The position numbers and the translations under genes are program-made. A stretch of 17,174 bases of DNA from an uncultured Roseateles sp. GTDB lineage: Bacteria; Pseudomonadota; Gammaproteobacteria; Burkholderiales; Burkholderiaceae. The notes beneath the pieces were generated by a model. The model was not told the origin of the DNA. It saw only the letters and a program-made list of their open reading frames with translations, and did not search any database. Each line of letters begins with the position of its first letter. The first letter of the stretch is position 1. Below are positions 7,901-15,305 of the stretch, piece by piece. The DNA lies in NCBI GenBank assembly GCA_946480605.1, contig CAMLKW010000081.1:1-17174 (forward strand), given 5' to 3'.

Positions 7901-8535
7901 GGCTTGCCCATCATGCGCGGCGCGCGAGGCGCGACGTTGCCGTTGAAGGGGTCCGTGTCGCTGATGCGCGAGCGGAAGATCTCCACGCAGGTGTTGCCGC
8001 GGCGCATGACGCTGCGGTGCTCGCCGAGGGCGCCGACGGCCTGGACGTTGTTCTCGCTGGTCTTCTCTTCCACCCAGGCGCCGGCGCCGCCGGTGGCGTC
8101 GGCGATGCGGTCTTCCAGCGTCAGGCGTGGCGTGTTGCTGCGCGGGTCGTCCAGCGCCGGGTTGCGCGCCGCCGCGGCCGACGCGGCGTAGCCGGGCGGC
8201 AGTGTCAGGCGCAGCGGCGCGCGCGGTGGCGCAGCGGCGGGCGCCGCGACCTCCGGGGGCGGCAGCGTGATCGCGGTGGACGGTTGCGTGTCGGCGGGCA
8301 GCGGGATGGCGGGCATGATCGGCACCGCAGCGGGCACCGGTGCCACGGTGCGCGCGACGGGGAGCGGCCGTGATTCGCGGGGCGGCGCGGCGGCCACCTT
8401 GGGAGGCAGCAGCCGCAGCGTCACCAGCCGCCGCTCGCCCTGCCCGGGCTGCGGCGCACGGTGCAGCCACAGCGCCGCCAGCAGCCCGGCGTGCAGGGCG
8501 ATGACGAACAGGCGCGCCGGCCAGCGGTGGTGCAT
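7885..8535 (-). CDS. Membrane-anchored proline-rich protein, TonB N-terminus-like
   Basis: A 216-residue protein of unknown function. It starts MHHRWPARLF followed by one membrane segment (about residues 9-24), giving an N-in anchor. A long Pro/Ala-rich periplasmic linker follows (about 45-115: PPK, PPRESRPLP, LPPPEVAAPAAAPPRAP), as in TonB. The C-terminus (about 130-216) is compact, with two cysteines (C183 and C215) that could form a disulfide in the periplasm. It has no recognisable TonB C-terminal receptor-binding domain, so TonB function should not be assigned. It is the last gene of a same-strand run: the gene upstream ends 16 bases before this ATG. Its stop lies inside the 3' end of the convergent acyl-CoA synthetase gene (overlap 7885-7900). 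Confidence 0.75.
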   Translation of the reverse strand: MHHRWPARLFVIALHAGLLAALWLHRAPQPGQGERRLVTLRLLPPKVAAAPPRESRPLPVARTVAPVPAAVPIMPAIPLPADTQPSTAITLPPPEVAAPAAAPPRAPLRLTLPPGYAASAAAARNPALDDPRSNTPRLTLEDRIADATGGAGAWVEEKTSENNVQAVGALGEHRSVMRRGNTCVEIFRSRISDTDPFNGNVAPRAPRMMGKPYKCR

Positions 8536-8551
8536 GGCTGCGCTCGACCGC

Positions 8552-9277
8552 TCAGAGCTTCAGGGACAGCTTGCTGCCGGGCGGTGGCACGAGCCGGGCC
8601 GCGTCGGGCCAGTTCTCCTGGCCGGTCAGCACGGTGCAGGGGCGGCTCTTCTCGCCCTTCTTCGTGTCGGGTTCGCGCTCGTTGGGCGTCTGCGGCAGCG
8701 GTAGCCCCAGCAACTGGCCGCCGGCATCGCGCCATTCCAGCTCCCAGGTGGGCGTGTCGCTGCAGATGCGCACGCCCTGGCCGCGCGGGAACAGCCAGCG
8801 CAGATAGAAGGGCAGCAACTCCTCGCGCAGCGTGCGGCCCACGCGCAGGATCTGGCGCACCTTGGCCAGATCCAGTTGTTCGGGCGGCGTGGTCAGCGCG
8901 ATGCTGCCGCGCACGGCCATCTGGCCCTTGGCCGCGTTGGTGGCCAGGTCGGCGGTCTTGGCCTCGGCCTCGGGCAGGATGGGCAGGTCGAAGCGGCCTT
9001 CGGCATCAAGCTTGATCGGATGATCGGCCTCGTCGCTGCGCACGGCCAGCCGGATGTCGGCCAGCGGCTTCTTGCTCTTCGCGCTGTCGACCTGGAAGTC
9101 CATGCGGAACAGGCCCTCGCCGTACTGGCGCATCTTGCTGAGCACGGTGTTGATCTGTGCGTAGGGCATGACACTGCCATCGCGCTTCAGCTCGGTCATC
9201 ACGGGGGGCAGCACATGGGTCTGGGCATGGGCGGCATCGGCCGCCAGCAGCAGTGAACAGATCAGGGGGCGCAGCAT
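8552..9277 (-). CDS. Secreted protein of unknown function
   Basis: A 241-residue protein I do not recognise. It begins MLRPLICSLLLAADAAHAQT, a Sec signal peptide with a likely cleavage after AHA, so it is periplasmic or secreted. The mature region is mixed alpha/beta in appearance. It includes MDFQVDSAKSKKPLADIRLA and a later stretch DGQ-like RFDLPILPEAEAK, which could be a beta-sandwich, then RTLREELLPFYLRWLFPRGQG and two cysteines in RICSDTPTWELEWRD and SRPCTVL. No catalytic motif is evident. The ATG at 9277 lies six bases after the XRE gene's stop, with a GAGGA in that junction serving as ribosome-binding site, so translation is probably coupled. The proline-rich membrane protein gene follows after 16 bases, which suggests the two act together in the envelope. 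Confidence 0.8.
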   Translation of the reverse strand: MLRPLICSLLLAADAAHAQTHVLPPVMTELKRDGSVMPYAQINTVLSKMRQYGEGLFRMDFQVDSAKSKKPLADIRLAVRSDEADHPIKLDAEGRFDLPILPEAEAKTADLATNAAKGQMAVRGSIALTTPPEQLDLAKVRQILRVGRTLREELLPFYLRWLFPRGQGVRICSDTPTWELEWRDAGGQLLGLPLPQTPNEREPDTKKGEKSRPCTVLTGQENWPDAARLVPPPGSKLSLKL

Positions 9278-9283
9278 GGATCC

Positions 9284-9514
9284 TCAGTGGTCATCGTCGG
9301 GCGGCTCGGGGCCGGGTTCCCAGGCCAGCAGGTCGCCGGGCTGGCATTGCAGGACTTCGCAGATGCGGGCCAGCGTGTCGAAGCGCACGCCGCGCACCTT
9401 GCCGCTCTTGAGCAGCGACAGATTGGCCTCGGTGATGCCCACGCGCTCGGCCAGCTCGCGCGAACGCATCTTGCGGCGCGCGAGCATGACGTCGAGGGTG
9501 ACGACGATGGGCAT
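9284..9514 (-). CDS. Small XRE/Cro-type transcriptional regulator (YozG-like)
   Basis: A 76-residue DNA-binding protein that is essentially a single helix-turn-helix domain. The HTH spans about residues 17-40 (SRELAERVGITEANLSLLKS), with the typical continuation VRFDTLARICEVLQCQPGDLL and an acidic tail PEPPDDDH. The Cro/CI-type fold, small size and DLL ending match the YozG-like regulators that commonly sit next to DUF2975 membrane proteins, as it does here. Such pairs are thought to be functionally linked, but the mechanism is not established. The start ATG at 9514 has no strong Shine-Dalgarno. It is followed at once (6 bases) by the secreted-protein gene. An 83-base spacer carrying a palindromic repeat separates it from the DUF2975 gene upstream. 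Confidence 0.92.
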   Translation of the reverse strand: MPIVVTLDVMLARRKMRSRELAERVGITEANLSLLKSGKVRGVRFDTLARICEVLQCQPGDLLAWEPGPEPPDDDH

Positions 9515-9543
9515 GTCAGCGGCGCCCGGCCGCCCGAAGGCGC

Positions 9544-9592
9544 TGACGCGCCCCCTCGGGGGGCGGTGAGCGAAGCGAGTGTGGGGGCGTCA
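9544..9592. repeat. Intergenic palindromic repeat
   Basis: TGACG (9544-9548) and CCCCC (9551-9555) pair with GGGGG (9583-9587) and CGTCA (9588-9592), giving a 10-base-pair stem with a 2-base bulge. The same C-run can instead pair locally with the GGGGGG at 9558-9563. Between them lies GAGCGAAGCGAG. On the minus strand this reads as C5-ACACTCGCTTCGCTCACC-GCCCCCCGAGGGGGC, a style I associate with abundant extragenic repeats in Burkholderiales genomes. Only one copy is in this window, so the repeat status rests on recollection. It could end transcription between DUF2975 and the XRE gene. Confidence 0.55.
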
Positions 9593-9597
9593 TTTCT

Positions 9598-10146
9598 TCA
9601 GACGAATTCAGCGTTCTCGTCGGCGACGCGGGCCGCCTCGTGCAGCACCTGCGCGAGCGCCAGCAGCAGCAGGCCGAACAGCAGCGCCAGGTAGTGGTCC
9701 GACGACAGGCCGAACCACAGCTGGCGTTCGCCCTGGGGGTTGCCCAGCGTCAGCGCCAGGATGGCCAGCATGCGGCCCAGCGGCTGGGCGGCGGCCAGCA
9801 GGCACAGCGCCAGGCCCAGCCGGCGCAGATGCCGGGCCGGCTGACGCGCCAGCAGCTCGCCGCGCGCGAAGCAGCCGAACAGCGCCCACATCTGCGACAG
9901 CGCGAACACGCTGACGCCGGCCGGCAACAGCGTGGCTAGCAGCGCACCGATGCGCGAGCCCATGTCCAGCTGGATCTTGGGAATGCCCCATTGCTGCGTG
10001 ATCACCTCGGCCACCCAGTCGGGCTGGGCCCAGAACAGGAAGGGCATGGTGCCCAGGAACAGCGCACCCACCAGGCTCAGCACCCGCACGATCCACGCCA
10101 GGCGGCGTATGCGTCGCAGACCGTCGGTGGAGAAGGAGTCGGGCAT
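9598..10146 (-). CDS. DUF2975 integral membrane protein
   Basis: A 182-residue polytopic membrane protein of the DUF2975 type. Four hydrophobic segments can be seen: about 15-40 (AWIVRVLSLVGALFLGTMPF), 64-92 (SRIGALLATLLPAGVSVFAL), 106-131 (HLRRLGLALCLLAAAQPLGR onward) and 147-167 (HYLALLFGLLLLALAQVLHE). The C-terminal HEAARVADENAEFV, with the acidic end and QVLHEAARVADEN, is characteristic of the family. Function is unknown; family members usually pair with a small XRE regulator, which follows here. The ATG at 10146 is supported by GAAGG six bases upstream. It heads the minus-strand run DUF2975, XRE, secreted protein, proline-rich membrane protein, and is divergent from ybaK across a 90-base AT-rich region. 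Confidence 0.85.
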   Translation of the reverse strand: MPDSFSTDGLRRIRRLAWIVRVLSLVGALFLGTMPFLFWAQPDWVAEVITQQWGIPKIQLDMGSRIGALLATLLPAGVSVFALSQMWALFGCFARGELLARQPARHLRRLGLALCLLAAAQPLGRMLAILALTLGNPQGERQLWFGLSSDHYLALLFGLLLLALAQVLHEAARVADENAEFV

Positions 10147-10172
10147 GGTGGCCTTCGTGAAACGAGAAAAAC

Positions 10173-10205
10173 TTACTGTAAAACAATAAATAGTTGCTGC
10201 ATCAA
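10173..10205 (-). promoter_or_regulatory. Candidate promoter/operator in the DUF2975-ybaK divergent region
   Basis: The 90 bases between the two starts are clearly AT-rich against a GC-rich background, fitting a divergent promoter. On the minus strand TTGATG (10205-10200) could be a -35 with TACAGT (10180-10175) as -10, at a long 19-base spacing. The -10 sits inside a 9-base palindrome TTACTGTAA (10173-10181), which could bind the small XRE regulator of the same operon. No convincing plus-strand hexamers for ybaK were found. Pattern-based only. Confidence 0.3.
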
Positions 10206-10236
10206 GGAATTTTCACCAGCCCCCGAGAATGGCGGG

Positions 10237-10725
10237 ATGAGCAAGAAGAGCAGCCATGTCAGCGAGACCCCGGCCACGCAGGCGCTGAAGCGCGCGGGCG
10301 TGAGCTACACCGAGCACCTCTACGACTACGTGGAACACGGCGGCACGGCCGAGTCGTCCAAGCAACTGGGCGTGGACGAGCATGCGGTGGTGAAGACGCT
10401 GGTCATGCAGGACGAGGCCCAGCAGCCGCTGATCGTGCTGATGCACGGCGACCGCACGGTCAGCCTGAAGGAGCTGGCGCGGCAGATCCCGTGCAAGAAG
10501 GTCGAGCCCTGCAAGCCCGAGGTGGCGCAACGCCACAGCGGCTACCAGGTGGGCGGCACCTCGCCGTTCGGCGTGCGCAAGGCCATGCCCGTGTTCGTCG
10601 AGGCCAGCATCCTGGCGTTGCCGAAGATCTGCATCAACGGCGGGCGGCGCGGCTACCTGGTGGGCATCGAGCCCCGCGTGCTGACCGAGCTGCTGGGCGC
10701 CAGGCCGGTGAACTGTGCGAACTGA
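10237..10725 (+). CDS. ybaK: Cys-tRNA(Pro)/Cys-tRNA(Cys) deacylase YbaK
   Basis: A 162-residue aminoacyl-tRNA editing enzyme of the YbaK/ProX family. In characterised members it hydrolyses Cys-tRNA(Pro) made by mischarging prolyl-tRNA synthetase and acts in trans in the cytoplasm. Visible features are the N-terminal TPATQALKRAGVSYTEHLYDY, the catalytic-pocket lysine K53 in AVVKTLVMQ (equivalent to Lys46 of H. influenzae YbaK), DRTVSLKELA and the substrate-pocket loop GGTSPFGVRKAMPVFVE (106-122), then INGGRRGYLVGI. The ATG at 10237 gives the usual N-terminus; GGCGGG just upstream is a weak ribosome-binding site. plsY follows 45 bases downstream on the same strand. Confidence 0.95.
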   Translation: MSKKSSHVSETPATQALKRAGVSYTEHLYDYVEHGGTAESSKQLGVDEHAVVKTLVMQDEAQQPLIVLMHGDRTVSLKELARQIPCKKVEPCKPEVAQRHSGYQVGGTSPFGVRKAMPVFVEASILALPKICINGGRRGYLVGIEPRVLTELLGARPVNCAN

Positions 10726-10770
10726 GACGCCGCGCCGGCGGTGGGCCGGGCTGCATGAAAATGCCGTCCC

Positions 10771-11436
10771 ATGCAAAACATCCTCCCCCTGCTGGCCGCC
10801 CTGGCCGGCTACCTGATCGGGTCGCTGTCCTTCGCCGTCATCGTCAGCCGCGTGATGGGCCTGTCGGACCCGCGTTCCTACGGCTCGGGCAACCCCGGCG
10901 CCACCAATGTGCTGCGCTCGGGCAACAAGGCCGCGGCCATCCTGACCCTGGTGTTCGACGCGCTGAAGGGCTACCTGCCCGTGCTGGCCGTGGCCATCTG
11001 GGGGCCGCGCTGGGGCCTGGGCGAAGGCACGGCCGCGCTGGTGGGCCTGGCGGCCTTCATCGGTCACCTGTGGCCGGTGTTCTTCAGGTTCCAGGGCGGC
11101 AAGGGCGTGGCCACGGCGGCCGGCGTCATCTTTGCGCTCAATCCGATCCTGGGGGTGGCGACGCTGGCGACCTGGGTCATCATTGCCTGGTTCAGCCGCT
11201 ACTCCTCGCTGGCCGCCATCGTGTCGGCCGCGTTCGCGCCGATGTATCAGTTGCTGATTTGGGAAGCCGGCCCCACGGCGCTGGCCCTCATCATCATGGG
11301 CTTGCTGCTGGTGTGGCGCCACCAGGCCAACATCAAGAAACTGCTGGCCGGCACCGAGAGCAAGCTGGGCCAGAAGGCCGCCGGTGCCGCCAAGCCCGCC
11401 GTCAAAACCTCCACCAAGCCTCGAAAGAAATCATGA
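10771..11436 (+). CDS. plsY: Glycerol-3-phosphate acyltransferase PlsY
   Basis: A 221-residue integral inner-membrane enzyme that transfers the acyl group from acyl-phosphate to glycerol-3-phosphate, making lysophosphatidate, the first step of phospholipid synthesis in the PlsX/PlsY route. Motif 1 is [17 protein letters not shown] (35-51), motif 2 is [18 protein letters not shown] (98-115), and motif 3 lies at [16 protein letters not shown] near the end. Five or so membrane segments are seen (1-28, 54-78, 85-104, 115-135, 140-180). The C-terminus carries an Ala/Lys-rich tail of about 25 residues ([20 protein letters not shown] and beyond), longer than in E. coli PlsY and probably cytoplasmic. 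The stop overlaps the ridA-family ATG by four bases (ATGA), so the two are likely translated together. Confidence 0.96.
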   Translation: MQNILPLLAALAGYLIGSLSFAVIVSRVMGLSDPRSYGSGNPGATNVLRSGNKAAAILTLVFDALKGYLPVLAVAIWGPRWGLGEGTAALVGLAAFIGHLWPVFFRFQGGKGVATAAGVIFALNPILGVATLATWVIIAWFSRYSSLAAIVSAAFAPMYQLLIWEAGPTALALIIMGLLLVWRHQANIKKLLAGTESKLGQKAAGAAKPAVKTSTKPRKKS

Positions 11437-11792
11437 GCAATTCCGCCCCCGTCGAACGTTTTGACATCGGCGCCCGCCTGTCCGAGATGGCCGTCTACAA
11501 CGGCGTCGCCTACCTGGCCGGCCAGGTCCCCGAGGACGCCACGGCCGACGTGACCGGCCAGACGGCCCAGGTGCTGGCCGCCATCGACAAGCTGCTGGCC
11601 CGTGCCGGCACCGACAAGACCCGCATCCTGCGCGCGCAGATCTTCCTGACCGACCGTGCCGACTTCGCCGGCATGAACGCCGCGTGGGACGCCTGGGTCG
11701 CCGAAGGCCACGCGCCGCCGCGGGCCACCGTCATCGCCGGCCTGGCCCGCCCGGAGTGGAAGGTCGAGATCGTCGTTACGGCCGCGGTGTAA
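11433..11792 (+). CDS. RidA/YjgF/UK114-family protein
   Basis: A 119-residue protein of the RidA superfamily. RidA proper deaminates reactive 2-aminoacrylate and other enamines and imines released by PLP enzymes. The fold signature is visible: [15 protein letters not shown] (21-35), [34 protein letters not shown] taken in parts (41-74), and [22 protein letters not shown] (95-115). Arg97 and Glu112 are spaced 15 residues apart, like Arg105 and Glu120 of E. coli RidA, which bind and act on the substrate, so deaminase activity is plausible. Many paralogues (Rid2-Rid7) differ in function and I cannot assign the subgroup. It is coupled to plsY by an ATGA overlap. Its last 17 bases overlap the convergent helicase gene. 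Confidence 0.9.
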   Translation: MSNSAPVERFDIGARLSEMAVYNGVAYLAGQVPEDATADVTGQTAQVLAAIDKLLARAGTDKTRILRAQIFLTDRADFAGMNAAWDAWVAEGHAPPRATVIAGLARPEWKVEIVVTAAV

Positions 11793-13800
11793 GCACCCCG
11801 GCGCGTTCCAGCCAGAAACCGGTGTCGAAGCGCTGCTCGACACCGGTTTTTTCATTGACGAGCCAGAACTCGCGGCCGTCCGTACTGGCGCGCACCACCT
11901 CGCCCGCATGCCGCCCGGCCGTGACGCGTCGCCCCACCGCGCTGGCCGGGAAGCCCGGTTGACGCGCCAGCTCCTCCAGCGGCTGCGCGGTGCGCCCGTC
12001 GGCAGCCAGCCGCAGCTTATGCACCAGCGGCGCCAGGAAGGCGCCCGCGGCGTCGGCGGGCGACACGAACACCACCAGCTTGGCCTGCGCGCGGCTCAAG
12101 GCCACGTTCAGCAGGCGCTGCGCGTCCTCGCCGTGCAGGAAGGGCTGGGCGCCGTCGGCCGGGTCGAACAGCACCACCGGCGCCTCGCTGCCCTGGGCCC
12201 GGTGCACGGTGCTGACACGCAGCGATTCCGGCACGTCGCGGGTGCGCAAGGCCTGGCGGATCAGCGCGCGCTGCGCGCGGAACGGGGTCAGCACGATCAG
12301 CTCGTCGGGCCGCCAGGCGCCGCTTGCCAGCGCTGCCGAGATCAGCTCGGCGATGGCCTCGGCCGACTCGCGCCGCGCCGGCCCGCGCTCGTGGGCCGAC
12401 CAGCCGCCGTCGCGCTGCACGCGGTGCAGGTGCACGTGGACGTCCGGGCCGATGTCACCCAGTGCCCGCTGCCGCGCGGCCAGCCAGTCCGCCGAGGCCG
12501 CGGCATCCACTGCCACGCGCAGCTTGCCGTCGTAGAACAGCTCGCTGACCAGATCGCCGATGGGCGCGGCCATGCGCGACTGCTCGTCCAGCAGCGCGAC
12601 CGACGTGCCCGCGCGCGGCATCTCGGCGAACGCCGAACGCCCCAGCCAGCGGCGCGCGAGCCGGTCGTCGCTGCGCAGCACCGGCGACAGCTGCTGCGGG
12701 TCGCCCGCGAACAGCCGCGCGCGGCCCAGCGGCATCAAGGCCAGCGTGTGCGCGAGGCTGACCTGGCTGGCCTCGTCGAACACGACGAGGTCGAACGGCG
12801 GCTCGCCGTCGGTGGCCAGTTCGCGCAGCGACTTCAGCGTGAACGCGGCGCGCGTGGTCGTCATCGCCGCCAGCCGGCAGCGCAGCAGCACGCGCAGCGA
12901 TGACGCGCGCAACTCGTCGCGCAACGCGGCCACGCGGTCGGCCCAGGTCTTCAGCGCGGTCGCATCGCGCGCCGGCGGCCGCTGGCTCTCGGTGCGGGCC
13001 AGCCGGGCGATCAACGCGCTGTCCTCGGTCGGGATCAGGTGCTCGCGGCCCTCGTAGGCGGCGGCGTCGAAGCGCGTGCCCAGTCGCTGAACGACGGGAC
13101 GAAGATGCTCGCGCCGGCCCTTCTGCAGCGCCTTGTCGACGGCCAGCGTCGCCAGGTCCACCGCGTGGTTGGTGGTGGACAGCAGCAACACGCGCGCGTC
13201 GGGTCGCGTGTCCAGGTACTCGGCCAGCAGCACGCCGAGCGTCGTCGTCTTGCCGGTGCCGGGCGGTCCCCACAGGAAGGCGCTGCTGTGGCCGATGAGG
13301 CCCAGCGCCTGCCGCTGCGCCGTGCGCAGCCAGCGAAAGGGCGCGCCCGTCAGCGTCGGGCCGGCCTCGACGGTCTCGGGCCGGGACAGGTCCGGCAGGC
13401 AGGCCCACGCGCGCTCGGCCCAGGCCGTGTCCCACCACGCGTCGGCCACCGCGTTCAGGAAGCGTGTCGGGTACAGGCGGATCAGGTGGTCGGCTGGCGG
13501 CGGCGCGCTGCTGGCGTTCTGCAGCACCAGTTGATCGTCCTCGGCCACGACGGCCAGCACGCTGGCGCCGCCCTTGGCCGGGCTGCCCCACCAGGCGGAA
13601 GCGCCGTCCAGGCTGTCGTCCAGCAGCGCCTGCGCCGACGCCGCACCCGGCCGCTGGCCCTCGGCGAACACATAGCCCGGCTCCAGCGTCACGCGCCACA
13701 GCGGGCCGTCGCGTTCGCTCTTCAGCACCTTGAAGTCGTAGTACTCGGGCGTGGCCGACAGCTCGGCGCCCAGCGCCGCACGCACGTCGGCAAGGCTCAT
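11776..13800 (-). CDS. DNA2/UPF1-like superfamily 1 helicase
   Basis: A 674-residue SF1 nucleic-acid helicase of the DNA2/NAM7 (UPF1-like) branch. Motifs in order: I/Walker A GPPGTGKTTT (178-187), Ia LLSTTNHAVD (206-215), II FDEAS (341-345), III FAGDPQQLSPV (364-374), IV LDEQSRM (404-410), V VSTVHRAQGSEAPVV (529-543) and VI RLLNVALSRAQAKLVVF (562-578). An N-terminal region (1-150) of unknown fold and a short C-terminal beta-like tail (about 620-674) flank the core. No nuclease domain is seen. The ATG at 13800 has no clear ribosome-binding site. It lies 34 bases after the second M56 peptidase gene on the same strand, so it may be the last gene of that operon. Cellular role is unknown: DNA repair, RNA handling and defence are all possible. 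Its 3' end contains the opposing operon's terminator. Confidence 0.93.
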   Translation of the reverse strand: MSLADVRAALGAELSATPEYYDFKVLKSERDGPLWRVTLEPGYVFAEGQRPGAASAQALLDDSLDGASAWWGSPAKGGASVLAVVAEDDQLVLQNASSAPPPADHLIRLYPTRFLNAVADAWWDTAWAERAWACLPDLSRPETVEAGPTLTGAPFRWLRTAQRQALGLIGHSSAFLWGPPGTGKTTTLGVLLAEYLDTRPDARVLLLSTTNHAVDLATLAVDKALQKGRREHLRPVVQRLGTRFDAAAYEGREHLIPTEDSALIARLARTESQRPPARDATALKTWADRVAALRDELRASSLRVLLRCRLAAMTTTRAAFTLKSLRELATDGEPPFDLVVFDEASQVSLAHTLALMPLGRARLFAGDPQQLSPVLRSDDRLARRWLGRSAFAEMPRAGTSVALLDEQSRMAAPIGDLVSELFYDGKLRVAVDAAASADWLAARQRALGDIGPDVHVHLHRVQRDGGWSAHERGPARRESAEAIAELISAALASGAWRPDELIVLTPFRAQRALIRQALRTRDVPESLRVSTVHRAQGSEAPVVLFDPADGAQPFLHGEDAQRLLNVALSRAQAKLVVFVSPADAAGAFLAPLVHKLRLAADGRTAQPLEELARQPGFPASAVGRRVTAGRHAGEVVRASTDGREFWLVNEKTGVEQRFDTGFWLERAGVLTPRP
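11816..11852 (+). terminator. Intrinsic terminator of the ybaK-plsY-ridA operon, inside the helicase gene
   Basis: AAACCGGTGTCGA (11816-11828) and TCGACACCGGTTT (11837-11849) are a perfect 13-base inverted repeat with an 8-base loop (AGCGCTGC), followed by a T-run to 11852 (six T in total). It begins 24 bases after the ridA-family stop, exactly where a rho-independent terminator is expected. The whole element lies in the 3' coding part of the opposing helicase gene, where it encodes KTGVEQRFDTGF. Confidence 0.9.
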
Positions 13801-13834
13801 CGCGGGGTAAGGGCGGTTTCGGGGAGGCGGGACT

Positions 13835-15265
13835 TTACCGGGCCTCGCGCGCCGCGCGCCAGGCGCGGTCCTGCGCCTGGCGCTGGCGCTCCACCTCCGT
13901 CACCCGCTCGCGCTGCTGTGCCTGCCACTGCGTCTGCGCGTGCGACAGCTTGGGCGCCGATTCGAGTTCGGCCTTCATCAGCGCCGGCAGGTCAGGGTCG
14001 CCCGGGTTGACCCAGCGCGCCGAGAGCTGGACCTGCAACGGCCCCTGCGCCGTCTTGGCTGCGAACTGGACCAGGCTGCCGTTGAGCTTCAGCGCCTGCC
14101 AGTCGCCCAGCACATGCTGGCAGGTCTCGTCCAGCACCTGGCCGGTCGGGCGCAAGCTGCCGTCCTCGAACACGTGCAGCGTCAGGTCCAGGCACCAGCC
14201 CTGCTGCGGGGCCTGCAGCGACACGCCCCAGGGACTCCCGACAAGGCCTTGCCGGGTCGGCAGCTGCAGCTTGCGATGCGTCCAGGCGTTGCCATCCAGC
14301 TGCGACGCCAGCTCGAAGATCAGGCCCTGGCCATCGATGCGCTGCGCCGTGACCGTCGGCAATGCCTGCTGCGCTGCGCGTGCCAGCAGCGCCGCGCCGC
14401 AGCCGATGCCGAGCAACAGCGCCGCGCCGGCCAGCCGCCGGGTGCGGGATGTCGCGCCGTGCCGGGCCAGCATGCGCATGCGCTGCACCAGCGGGTGCCG
14501 CGCGGCCCAGCCGCTGGCCAACGCGGGCTGCGGCCCGGCGGCGTGGGCCGCCAGCATGGCCTGCGCATAGGTGGCCAAGGTTGACCGGTCCGACCCGCCG
14601 CGCAGCACCGCGGCATCGCAGGCCAGCTCCTGGTCGTCGCGCATGCGCCGCCAGGCCCACCAGGCCAGCGGGTTGAACCACTGCAGGCCCAGCAGCGCGG
14701 CGCCCAGCAGGTTCCAGGCGTTGTCGTGCCGGCGCGCGTGCACCGCCTCGTGGGCCAGCACCAGCCGGCGGGCCTGCGCGTCGAAGCGCTGCTCGAAATC
14801 GCGCGGCAGCACCAGACGGTGCGGCCAGATGCCGATGACCGCCGGGCTGGCGCCGGCCGGGGCGAGCAAGCGGCCATCGGGCTCGCGGCGCAGGCGGCGC
14901 AGGTAGCGACGTTGCATCGCGATCTGGGCGGCGGCCTGCAGCGCGGCACCCAGGCCCCAGGCAAGCAGCCAGAGGGGCTCGGCCGAGGGTGACGGCGTCA
15001 CGGCGGACTGCAGCATCGGCAGGGTCTGGCCGAGGGCGATGGGCAGCGCGACGGCCGAGTTCAGCGGCAGCGCTGCTTCGGCCAGTGGCGGCTGTGGCAG
15101 CCACGGACTGAGCATCAGCAGCGGCACCATCAGCCAGGCCGGATACGCGGTCTGCGCGCCCAGGCCGCGCAGCAGCAGCGGGCGCAGCAGCGCGATCAGC
15201 ACGACGCCTGCGCTGAACAGCAGCGTCAGGCGCGTCAGGCTGTCGAACAGGATCTCAGGATTCAT
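13835..15265 (-). CDS. M56 (BlaR1-like) membrane metallopeptidase, second copy
   Basis: A 476-residue membrane zinc protease of family M56. Four hydrophobic segments surround the catalytic domain: about 12-33, 40-58, 70-115 (broken) and 280-298. The zinc site is HEAVH (172-176) in LVLAHEAVHARRHDNAWN, with the third ligand Glu213 in DDQELACDAAV and the family motif WFNPLAWWAW between. Beyond residue 300 the periplasmic domain (about 300-440) is of unknown type and ends in a charged, probably helical tail (QWQAQQRERVTEVERQRQAQ). No penicillin-binding SxxK/SxN/KTG set was seen, so it is not a standard beta-lactam sensor. GGGGAG precedes the ATG at 15265 by a few bases. It shares the catalytic domain with the neighbouring M56 gene upstream, but the C-terminal domain differs. 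Confidence 0.9.
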   Translation of the reverse strand: MNPEILFDSLTRLTLLFSAGVVLIALLRPLLLRGLGAQTAYPAWLMVPLLMLSPWLPQPPLAEAALPLNSAVALPIALGQTLPMLQSAVTPSPSAEPLWLLAWGLGAALQAAAQIAMQRRYLRRLRREPDGRLLAPAGASPAVIGIWPHRLVLPRDFEQRFDAQARRLVLAHEAVHARRHDNAWNLLGAALLGLQWFNPLAWWAWRRMRDDQELACDAAVLRGGSDRSTLATYAQAMLAAHAAGPQPALASGWAARHPLVQRMRMLARHGATSRTRRLAGAALLLGIGCGAALLARAAQQALPTVTAQRIDGQGLIFELASQLDGNAWTHRKLQLPTRQGLVGSPWGVSLQAPQQGWCLDLTLHVFEDGSLRPTGQVLDETCQHVLGDWQALKLNGSLVQFAAKTAQGPLQVQLSARWVNPGDPDLPALMKAELESAPKLSHAQTQWQAQQRERVTEVERQRQAQDRAWRAAREAR

Positions 15266-15305
15266 GGAGGCTCCCCGGGTGGCGTGGCGGCTCTGGTGGC
15301 CGTGG

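Noticed and set aside
7885..8535. Calling the proline-rich anchored protein TonB
   Set aside because: It has the anchor and proline-rich linker but no TonB C-terminal domain, and no ExbB/ExbD genes nearby.
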